From positions 1-46,466 of the IMG/VR virus record IMGVR_UViG_3300031521_000109: 46,466 bases of DNA; one strand, 5' to 3'. Below are positions 16,697-23,266 of the stretch, piece by piece (the first letter of the stretch is position 1; the number at the start of each line of letters is the position of its first letter). Both the position numbers and the translations under genes were made by a program. Origin of the DNA: a virus. Below the pieces are notes generated by a model that worked only from the letters and a program-made list of their open reading frames with translations, made no database searches and had not been told where the DNA came from.

Positions 16697-16740
16697 TACA
16701 TTAATGCCTGTATATAAAAATGTATACAGGCATTAATGTA
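16697..16740. terminator. Perfect 18-bp hairpin before the 116-aa gene
   Basis: TACATTAATGCCTGTATA (16697-16714) is exactly repeated in inverse at 16723-16740 with an 8-nt loop. It is not followed by a T-run on the plus strand, but by ATAAAAAATAAAATATA. It may be a terminator for the upstream unit or an RNA-stabilising 5' hairpin of the next gene. Confidence 0.65.
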
Positions 16741-16757
16741 ATAAAAAATAAAATATA

Positions 16758-17108
16758 ATGTTTCAACAATTAAGAGCAAAATTAAATTTACCACAGCAAG
16801 AATATATAACCTTGTGTGGTTCTACTAAATTTAAGACAGTTTTTGAAGAAGTTAATAAAAAACTATCATTAGAAGGTAATGTCGTTTACTCTTTAGCTAT
16901 GTTTTCAAAGTCTGACAATATAATATTGACTAATGAAGAAATAGAAACATTACATAGCGTACATCAATGTAAAATACTTAAGTCTGATAGCATTTTTGTT
17001 ATTGATGTTGATGAATATATTGGTGATAATACTGCCAAAGAAATAAAATTTGCTGAGGATTTCGGTATGATTATACATTATTTTTCTAATTATTTTGACA
17101 TAATATAA
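16758..17108 (+). CDS. Nucleoside 2-deoxyribosyltransferase-like protein
   Basis: A 116-residue protein with YITLCGSTKFK (16-26), an EVNKKLSLEGNVVYSL segment (32-47), LHSVHQCKILKSDSIFVIDVDEYIGDNTAKEIKFAEDFGM (65-104). This matches the compact phage proteins related to the nucleoside 2-deoxyribosyltransferase/TIR-like Rossmann fold, with the phosphate-binding-like GST loop, the D-x-x-F-V-I-x-V strand and the G-x-S/N-x-x-x-E-I-x-x-A helix carrying the catalytic-type Glu. Family members cleave or exchange N-glycosidic bonds of nucleosides or nucleotides; the substrate here is unknown. It sits 12 bp before the Dam-type gene, which fits nucleotide or DNA modification. Confidence 0.65.
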   Translation: MFQQLRAKLNLPQQEYITLCGSTKFKTVFEEVNKKLSLEGNVVYSLAMFSKSDNIILTNEEIETLHSVHQCKILKSDSIFVIDVDEYIGDNTAKEIKFAEDFGMIIHYFSNYFDII

Positions 17109-17120
17109 GCCAATCAATCA

Positions 17121-18059
17121 ATGTTATCATACAAAGGTAGTAAGCAGCAAAATGCTGATTTTATTGTTTCTGAATTCAAGCACAGATTTCCAAATTCAGA
17201 AGTATTCATAGATTTATTTGGTGGTTCAGGCTCTGTGAGCTATTATGCCTCTAAATACTTTGATAAAGTTTTGTATAACGACATACAAAAAGATGTACAG
17301 CTTACTGTTGAAAGTATATTCAATGGAACATTTTATACATCATTAGCAATAACTGAATTTATATCAAGAGAGCAGTTTTTTAAATCTAAAGATGCTCATG
17401 AAACTGTTAGAGATGGATTAATAAGGTCTGTATTTTCATACTGTGGTGATTTACTAACTTATGGATACCACACAGACAAGGAAAAATTAACTGAATGTTT
17501 TCATAATATAGTTGTAAATGAAACTATTGATGAAAAGGATTTAGATTATATTTTTACGTTTGATGGCTTTGAAAAATGGATGCCCGAAAAATTTGATATT
17601 CTGAAAGATTTAACTAATTTAAAAACCTTGGAATTAAAAAGGTCTTATATCAAAAGGTTTAATAAATTTAGGCTTGTGCATATAGAGAAATACAATGGCG
17701 TTAAAAATGTGGAACTGAATGATGATTTAAAAAAGATTCAGTATTCTAATAAAGATTATCGTAATATTAAACTAGTTAAAGATTCAGTAATTTACTGTGA
17801 TATACCATATAAATCCAAGAAATCTCATTATAATGGTATAGGTTTTAATTATGATGAATTCTTTCAATGGATGAAAGACAACAGCGATTATAATATATTC
17901 TACTCTGAATATGGAGAAAATATATCGCCTGACTTTCCCGCTGCCTTTGAATTTTCTAAGAACCATTCAATAGCTAGAGAATATAGAGAATTAAAAAGAG
18001 AGGTTTTCTGCTGTACAGAAGAAACATTTAGTAGAATTAATAATCTATCAATTTATTAA
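17121..18059 (+). CDS. dam: DNA adenine methyltransferase, D12 class (Dam-like)
   Basis: S-adenosylmethionine-dependent N6-adenine methyltransferase of the alpha (D12) class. Visible: N-terminal SYKGSKQQ (3-10, equivalent of the KWAGGK start), motif I DLFGGSGSVS (31-40), YNDI (52-55, SAM-ribose binding), and the catalytic motif IV as CDIPY (226-230), a variant of DPPY with Ile for the first Pro, followed by HYNG. Length 312 is typical (E. coli Dam 278). The target recognition domain lies between about 60 and 210 and is divergent, so the site is not predictable. No cognate nuclease is adjacent. Protection from host restriction is the likely use. Confidence 0.85.
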   Translation: MLSYKGSKQQNADFIVSEFKHRFPNSEVFIDLFGGSGSVSYYASKYFDKVLYNDIQKDVQLTVESIFNGTFYTSLAITEFISREQFFKSKDAHETVRDGLIRSVFSYCGDLLTYGYHTDKEKLTECFHNIVVNETIDEKDLDYIFTFDGFEKWMPEKFDILKDLTNLKTLELKRSYIKRFNKFRLVHIEKYNGVKNVELNDDLKKIQYSNKDYRNIKLVKDSVIYCDIPYKSKKSHYNGIGFNYDEFFQWMKDNSDYNIFYSEYGENISPDFPAAFEFSKNHSIAREYRELKREVFCCTEETFSRINNLSIY

Positions 18060-18091
18060 ACAATTATACAAATCTTTAAAATTAAAATTAA

Positions 18092-18517
18092 ATGTCAAAA
18101 TTTTTAATCGACCCATCAGAAAAAGCGGCTATGTTCCAAGTTATAGCGGGGAATACCAAAATGTGTGGTAAACAGGTACAGCTATCACTTGAAAAATTTG
18201 AAGCGGAAAGTACAGATGAAAATCAACAAAACCTTGAAATTGCTCAGGAACAGCTTAAAGATCATCAATCTATTTATGCTTGTGTTCAAACAGTTTTAAC
18301 AATGCTAAATCCTACAAGCCTTGAAACAACAGCCAAAACAATCGATGAACACATTAAAAGACTTCGTGAGGAAATTGAAATTAATAAGGACTTGGACTTT
18401 CACACAAAACTTGAATACAACGTGCTTGCTTGGGAAAAAGTAAGAGTATTGCTGCAGGTTATTTCTATTGATATTCCTGATGATTTTATGGTACAATGGA
18501 AACAAATTAAGGTATAA
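18092..18517 (+). CDS. Helical hypothetical protein (141 aa)
   Basis: Almost entirely helical protein (for example QVQLSLEKFEAESTDENQQ, IDEHIKRLREEIEINKD), with coiled-coil potential and no recognised domain. It starts 32 bp after the Dam-type gene and converges on the PD-(D/E)XK gene, overlapping it by 11 bp at the 3' ends, with no obvious hairpin at the junction. Confidence 0.6.
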   Translation: MSKFLIDPSEKAAMFQVIAGNTKMCGKQVQLSLEKFEAESTDENQQNLEIAQEQLKDHQSIYACVQTVLTMLNPTSLETTAKTIDEHIKRLREEIEINKDLDFHTKLEYNVLAWEKVRVLLQVISIDIPDDFMVQWKQIKV

Positions 18518-19169
18518 TACTTATTTCATTTCCTACAATCTTAACACCCTTTACTACACCATCGGCAATATACTTCTTTAACGAGGATTTTGCCGATGTT
18601 TTGTTTTTATAGTGATGATCAATACTATCAATAAGATAATCGAATTCGCATGATTTCCCTTCACAGGTATTGAGGAATTTTATTATATGTTCACAGGTTT
18701 GTTTGAACTGAGTATAACAAGCCCCACCCGATTCTCCACCTTGAGAAAATGTTTTTTGACCCTCTAATAATTTTAATTTTTTCTTTGGATTTTTTTCTAT
18801 GATTTCGTGGAAATACAATTCTGTTTTAAACTCATTATACGAATTACTGATTATAAGAATTCCTATATTTAGTGCTCTACATATTGATATTATGAAATCT
18901 TTTTTAATCTTCATTACAGATTTCTTGGGGATAGCTATAAAGGTGTAATGAGAAAATTCTGTGTTGGTATGTGCTTGATATATAACTTTTAAATTTAGGC
19001 TTAACTTAAGTTCAACAGATATTATCAACTGTTCCTTTGAGCGAACCACCACATCTATTTTACGAGAGCCATAACTCTTTACCTCGTAAAAAATTTCACA
19101 ATCGGGAAATAGTGATTGAAAATAATTCGATATTGGTTTTGATAAATCTGTTTCCTTAAGTTTTGCCAC
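18507..19169 (-). CDS. PD-(D/E)XK nuclease-like protein with C-terminal winged-helix region
   Basis: The first ~110 residues fit the restriction-endonuclease fold: Glu29 in FYEVKSYGSRKIDVVV, Asp39 in the second strand, and the E-x-K pair Glu53/Lys55 in ISVELKL, followed by strand FIAIPK. The region 150-220 has FLNTCEGKSCEFDYLIDSI and an SAKSSLKKYIADGVVKGVKI segment typical of a winged helix. A Gly-rich linker (SQGGESGG) joins the two. It could be a host-DNA nuclease, a recombination nuclease or a DNA-binding remnant; specificity cannot be read. It is the last gene of the minus-strand clamp-loader unit. Confidence 0.55.
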   Translation of the reverse strand: MAKLKETDLSKPISNYFQSLFPDCEIFYEVKSYGSRKIDVVVRSKEQLIISVELKLSLNLKVIYQAHTNTEFSHYTFIAIPKKSVMKIKKDFIISICRALNIGILIISNSYNEFKTELYFHEIIEKNPKKKLKLLEGQKTFSQGGESGGACYTQFKQTCEHIIKFLNTCEGKSCEFDYLIDSIDHHYKNKTSAKSSLKKYIADGVVKGVKIVGNEISIIP

Positions 19170-19172
19170 AAT

Positions 19173-19517
19173 TTACGCCATAAAATTAATAGTAAGATTA
19201 ACTAACTTACCATCGATTTGCTTTTCCCATTCTATGGTGTCAACCTGATTTAAGTCAATGCCCATATTGTTTGGAATAACCTCTATCGGAAGTGGACAAT
19301 ATTCCTTGTTAGAAATAATATGTTTCATTTCCTTTACAGTTTTAACATTGGATACTTTTGATGTCCTTCTATATCCTCGTTGTTTTACCTCGTTGTCAAA
19401 ACAACGTTCAAAAAGTAATTGCATATTTAATGCGAATGCATCTGACATACCATAACTAGTGGTTATTTCTTTAGCAACTTCCTTGAATGAGATTGGTTCT
19501 ACAGTGTTCTTAGCCAT
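19173..19517 (-). CDS. Hypothetical protein next to the clamp loader (114 aa)
   Basis: Unrecognised 114-residue protein: a helical N-terminal half (ISFKEVAKEITTSYGMSDAFALNMQLLFERCF) and a basic segment KQRGYRRTSKVSNVKTVKEMK, then beta strands. In T4 the gene next to clamp loader gene 44 is gene 62 (187 aa), but I see no similarity, so the role remains open. It lies 3 bp from its downstream and 8 bp from its upstream neighbour, indicating co-translation with the clamp loader ATPase. Confidence 0.6.
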   Translation of the reverse strand: MAKNTVEPISFKEVAKEITTSYGMSDAFALNMQLLFERCFDNEVKQRGYRRTSKVSNVKTVKEMKHIISNKEYCPLPIEVIPNNMGIDLNQVDTIEWEKQIDGKLVNLTINFMA

Positions 19518-19525
19518 TTTTGTGT

Positions 19526-20512
19526 TTAATTATTTATAAGTTTAATAAGTGAGAAAATTAATGCTTTAAGGCAGATTCCACCATCCACAGCCATTTTCTG
19601 CTTGAATGAGTAATCGGCTGTTAATATAATGATGTCAGGAATGAATTTCATATATTTGGCTTTATCCTTTTCAAGAATGTAACCAACAAATTTTTCATCT
19701 ATTGATGCAATAATTTCATCGGCAATAACGGCATATTGTTGTGTTATAATCTTATGAATTGCCTCAGGTGTGGATGATTTAGAATTAAGTATCAGTTCAT
19801 AAACGTCAACAAACCTCATTTCAAAATTTTGTAATGTTTGAGCTGAAAGCGATTTAATACCTGATTTATCAAGTGATTGTAAGTAAACCAATGTTTGACG
19901 GAAATCAGGGAAGAACTTATCAGCTATCCGTATAATATCTGAATTTTCATGCTCAATGCCTAATTTTGTTACTATACCTTTCATTCTAGATAAGTAGCCC
20001 CTTTTACATATTTCCTCCTCTGATGAATCCAAGTAATTAAAATTAATGCTGTTACACCGTGATTTAATAGGGTCAGGAACTTTATTAAAAAAATTGGTTG
20101 TAAACACAAACGACACGTTTTCTTGGTACATATCAATGAATCCTTTTAATCCTTCCCAAAATGTATCAGAAACCACCTGACCAACTTCATCAAGTATAAC
20201 AATCTTCCTGTTGAATTTAATATCATCGCTATCAATAATTTGGTGAACATTTACAAATTCATCAATTACATCACGAAGATAGTCAATACGTGCCGACATG
20301 GCAGCATTTACATATAAGTGTCTGTAGCTTTTTGAAATTTTCTTGGCTAATGACGATTTACCACAACCCTGAGTGCCATAAAAAAGGTAATTACCCGATA
20401 ATTCTTTTTCATCATTATTTTCATCAATGAAAAGGTCTTTAATACGTTGTGGTATAACGAAATTATTAATTCCTTTTGGTTCAAATCTGTTTATAAACAA
20501 TTGTTCTGCCAT
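19526..20512 (-). CDS. 44: Sliding-clamp loader ATPase (T4 gp44-like)
   Basis: AAA+ ATPase that opens and loads the polymerase clamp. With the start at ATG 20512: Walker A GTQGCGKS (46-53), Walker B IVILDE (104-109), sensor 1 Asn140 in FVFTTN, and the clamp-loader SRC motif at 151-153 (IKSRCNSI). A helical collar-type C-terminus follows. Length 328 is close to T4 gp44 (319). A longer frame reaches a TTG at 20554, but the ATG at 20512 has the usual A/T leader and avoids overlap with the HNH gene ending at 20532, so I prefer it. No separate gp62-like small subunit was recognised. Confidence 0.85.
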   Translation of the reverse strand: MAEQLFINRFEPKGINNFVIPQRIKDLFIDENNDEKELSGNYLFYGTQGCGKSSLAKKISKSYRHLYVNAAMSARIDYLRDVIDEFVNVHQIIDSDDIKFNRKIVILDEVGQVVSDTFWEGLKGFIDMYQENVSFVFTTNFFNKVPDPIKSRCNSINFNYLDSSEEEICKRGYLSRMKGIVTKLGIEHENSDIIRIADKFFPDFRQTLVYLQSLDKSGIKSLSAQTLQNFEMRFVDVYELILNSKSSTPEAIHKIITQQYAVIADEIIASIDEKFVGYILEKDKAKYMKFIPDIIILTADYSFKQKMAVDGGICLKALIFSLIKLINN

Positions 20513-20531
20513 AATGTTTTTAATTTTATAT

Positions 20532-20936
20532 TTAAAATGGTGCTGTGATTTCAATTTTATAATTTACTGTTTCAACTGTAAATTCTTTTTTATTAAATTC
20601 ATTTATTCTTACAAATTTGATATACTTCCGTATGTTATCTGAATTTGTTAATAATTGTATATTGCCAATATTGTATCCTTCTGTTTCTATAATGCGGTCA
20701 ACATGATAGCTATTCTTTTTGATTCCTTTCTTACTTATATAATTTGTCTTAACACAGAATTGCTCAAATTGTTCAAATGTCAATGAAAATTCTTTATTCC
20801 TTTCTTTTGCGTGATATTTTAACGAATAATATGCTAGATGTATAGGCTGAGAAATTTTTGACCTCTTGTATCTACATTGATAACAGATTTTTCTTCTCGG
20901 TACAGTTTTTTTATTACCACATTCTATACAACTCAT
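20532..20936 (-). CDS. HNH endonuclease-like protein (putative homing endonuclease)
   Basis: A 134-residue protein with an N-terminal four-Cys zinc site (Cys3, Cys6, Cys18, Cys21) and a degenerate HNH core: YHVDRI (77-82), EGYNIGNIQLLTNSDNIRKY (86-105), with His78/Asp80, Asn92 and Asn101. This spacing is common in phage free-standing HNH homing endonucleases. It is inserted between the methyltransferase and clamp loader genes, 12-20 bp from each, which fits a mobile endonuclease that settled in an operon. Confidence 0.65.
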   Translation of the reverse strand: MSCIECGNKKTVPRRKICYQCRYKRSKISQPIHLAYYSLKYHAKERNKEFSLTFEQFEQFCVKTNYISKKGIKKNSYHVDRIIETEGYNIGNIQLLTNSDNIRKYIKFVRINEFNKKEFTVETVNYKIEITAPF

Positions 20937-20948
20937 ACAAATTTATAT

Positions 20949-22103
20949 TTAAAATAGGCTTAATTTTCCACTATGAGATATTATAAATTGCTTTATATAG
21001 TCACCATGACATGCCTTTGGCTTACAATAACAAACAAGATTTACATCCTCACCTGAATCATATATATTGATTAATTTATTAACCTCACTTGCGAAAATTA
21101 AATCTGATTCATATTTGTTATTAAAATATAATTTATAAGATTCTATTGCCTCGGTTCTTGATGAAACTACAAATTCGGCTTTTGTGTCCTCTTTTTGAGA
21201 ATATGGATTTCCGAATGCAGAGCCTCTACCTATATAAATAAGATTAGGTAAATTATCAGGTAAATTATGCTTGTTTCTAACAAATATTGGTATGTAATCT
21301 TTTTTATTAATAAGATGTTCCATAAGATGTATATTATCTTCTTCTTTATCAATCATTATAAAATTTCTATTCAATTTATCACATGCTATACCTGTTGTAC
21401 CACTACCTGCAAACATATCAAGTACTAAATCATTTTCATTACTAAATGATTTAATAAAAAATTCCACCAGTTGCTCAGGAAATACGGCACTGTGATTCAT
21501 TTTTTTACTAGATTGGTTGGTTATATTATAAGCATAAATTATGTTAGATGGTCTAGCAAGCTCCAAATCACCCATATTTGTACGATTTACAGCCATAACA
21601 GCACCATTGGTTGATTTTTTGCAGTTTTTCCTAGCTGCTCTTTTTATTGTTTCATCACTTACTTTAGTACCGCAAGCCAATGGATTGAATGTAATGCCAT
21701 TAGGGCTTGACTTTGTAAAGTGATATACAGGCTCAAAAGCATTTTTAAATCTACCATGGTTTCCAATAGGGAACGCTTGCTTTACCCATGAATATTCATC
21801 TACGAAATAAAAATTTATTTCTCGTTTTAACATTAAAATGAGGTCGAACACATATAAACTTCTTTCACCGTCTTTTATATGTGGTTTTATATTGAGAAAG
21901 AAGCTGCCTGTTGGTTTTAATATTCTTTTTATTTCAATGGCAATAGGTCTAAACCATTCTATATATTCATTTTCATTAATACCGCCATATACCATTTTTC
22001 TTCTGTTAGCATAAGGTGGGGATGTAATTATTAAATCAATACTGTCATTTGGCATGATTTTTAATTCTTCCTCTGAGTTTCCATAAATTATCTTTCTTGT
22101 CAT
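20949..22103 (-). CDS. DNA methyltransferase (beta class, N4/N6) fused to a DUF4326-like domain
   Basis: Residues 1-270 form an amino-methyltransferase of the circularly permuted beta class: motif IV TSPPY at 27-31 precedes motif I LDMFAGSGTTG at 228-238, with FIMIDKEEDN next to it. SPPY rather than DPPY fits N4-cytosine or N6-adenine methylation. From about 280 to 375 a second module follows: NLIYIGRGSAFGNPY (287-301) and VCYCKPKACHGDYIKQF (about 356-372), the hallmark pattern of DUF4326, normally a stand-alone phage or bacterial protein of unknown function. The stop codon of the upstream gene overlaps this start by one base. The fusion suggests the second domain acts on the same DNA or nucleotide. 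Confidence 0.8.
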   Translation of the reverse strand: MTRKIIYGNSEEELKIMPNDSIDLIITSPPYANRRKMVYGGINENEYIEWFRPIAIEIKRILKPTGSFFLNIKPHIKDGERSLYVFDLILMLKREINFYFVDEYSWVKQAFPIGNHGRFKNAFEPVYHFTKSSPNGITFNPLACGTKVSDETIKRAARKNCKKSTNGAVMAVNRTNMGDLELARPSNIIYAYNITNQSSKKMNHSAVFPEQLVEFFIKSFSNENDLVLDMFAGSGTTGIACDKLNRNFIMIDKEEDNIHLMEHLINKKDYIPIFVRNKHNLPDNLPNLIYIGRGSAFGNPYSQKEDTKAEFVVSSRTEAIESYKLYFNNKYESDLIFASEVNKLINIYDSGEDVNLVCYCKPKACHGDYIKQFIISHSGKLSLF

Positions 22104-22654
22104 TATTTCAATTTATAATAGCTCACAGGGTTGCAATTGGTACATATTTCTGATTTATTTTTACGCTTATTATACAAATTGGTTTCAAATGTTTCCTCAC
22201 AATTAGGGCAAAAGTATTTGTGTTTTCCTTTTCCTAAATATCCAATATATTTATAACCTTTTTCAAAATAACCATCTGATTTCAAAGCATTTGTCCTTGT
22301 TTTTTCTATTTCTGATTTATATTCATCAGATGATGTATAATTTCTAGAAAGATATTTGGAAAATGTTGATATTTGCTGAGATATTTGAACCATTTCATTT
22401 TTCATAGGATTATCTACCTTAAATTTTTTAATAGATAATTCCTTGAAAGATATCTTATACTCCTCTGAATTGAAAAATATGTATTGGCAAGTTTTAGAAC
22501 AATATGATTGATACTTCCCATTTTTCCATTTTAATATTTCACCACACACAGGGCATACAGGTATGGAGTAAGTACCTGTAGATGTATGATGTATGATTTG
22601 CTTTCGGGTTAATTTACCATAACACAAGAACAAATCCTCTAAATTTTCATCCAT
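22103..22654 (-). CDS. Zinc-finger protein resembling the N-terminal part of a phage homing endonuclease
   Basis: A 183-residue protein with two zinc clusters: CPVCGEIL (32-39) with YCSKTCQ, and FCPNCEETF with ICTNCNP near the C-terminus. Between them is an SIKKFKVDNPMKNEMVQ stretch typical of the DNA-binding linker in phage endonucleases that end in a Vsr-like nuclease domain. Here the protein stops right after the second zinc cluster, where the nuclease domain would begin. So it may be a truncated endonuclease or a DNA-binding protein. It overlaps the methyltransferase start by one base. Confidence 0.55.
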   Translation of the reverse strand: MDENLEDLFLCYGKLTRKQIIHHTSTGTYSIPVCPVCGEILKWKNGKYQSYCSKTCQYIFFNSEEYKISFKELSIKKFKVDNPMKNEMVQISQQISTFSKYLSRNYTSSDEYKSEIEKTRTNALKSDGYFEKGYKYIGYLGKGKHKYFCPNCEETFETNLYNKRKNKSEICTNCNPVSYYKLK

Positions 22655-22666
22655 AATTATTTCTTA

Positions 22667-22870
22667 CTAATTTAGATAATCTGAGCACAGACATTTATAA
22701 TCATTAATTGCTGCATCAAGTAATTCAAATTTATCAGGATTTTCTTTAGTTAAGCCCGTTTCCAAATATTCAATAGTTACATCATGATCTGTAGTATCTT
22801 TACCGTTATTTTTAAATATTTCACGTTCTTTTTTTAATGCCTCTATAAGGTTTGTTTTATTTTTGTCCAT
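22667..22870 (-). CDS. Small helical hypothetical protein (67 aa)
   Basis: Charged, helical 67-residue protein (ALKKEREIFKNNGKDTTD, LLDAAINDYKCLCSDYL). No domain is recognised. It is one base from the upstream gene and 12 bp from the downstream gene in the same unit. Confidence 0.55.
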   Translation of the reverse strand: MDKNKTNLIEALKKEREIFKNNGKDTTDHDVTIEYLETGLTKENPDKFELLDAAINDYKCLCSDYLN

Positions 22871-22871
22871 T

Positions 22872-23099
22872 TTATACCATTTTTTTCTTGATTATTTCCT
22901 CTGATAGGCTTTTAACCAATGAATTTACATCGTTAAAGGTAAAACAATCTATATATTCACGGACTGTTATTTTTCCGTGATATCTTGTAGTTATTTTTGT
23001 TTCACAATCAGTTACTAGCAAGATTCCATTGCCGAAATCGAACATCATTTTATCGATTTGGTGATTCAGACAGTTTTCAATTACAGTGCAATTCCACAT
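22872..23099 (-). CDS. Small hypothetical protein (75 aa)
   Basis: First gene of the minus-strand 18507-23099 unit. The 75-residue product looks like a small beta fold (IDKMMFDFGNGILLVTDCETKITTRYHG) with a helical end (SLVKSLSEEIIKKK). Unknown function. It is divergent from the head gene cluster. Confidence 0.55.
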   Translation of the reverse strand: MWNCTVIENCLNHQIDKMMFDFGNGILLVTDCETKITTRYHGKITVREYIDCFTFNDVNSLVKSLSEEIIKKKMV

Positions 23100-23266
23100 A
23101 ATGTTAAGTGTTTTATTATTTATATTGCCGTTTAATTATTATTTTCATATTTCAATTTAATATCTATATGTAGAAACTTAATAATTTGGGGTATGGAAGC
23201 CGTGTATAATTTGATATATTATTAAATGGACATAGTAATAAATAATCAAAACAAAAACAACAAATT
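23100..23266. promoter_or_regulatory. Divergent intergenic region upstream of the head genes
   Basis: A 167-bp non-coding gap between divergent units, so it should carry promoters in both directions. TAATTTGG at about 23182 and TATAATTTG at about 23210 resemble the Bacteroidota -7 element (TAnnTTTG) only loosely. The plus-strand leader ends AACAAAAACAACAAATT before ATG 23267, an A-rich leader typical of highly expressed genes in Bacteroidota. Confidence 0.4.

Noticed and set aside
20513-20554. TTG-started N-terminal extension of the clamp loader
   Set aside because: It overlaps the HNH gene end, and MAEQLF at 20512 gives the usual family length with a normal leader.
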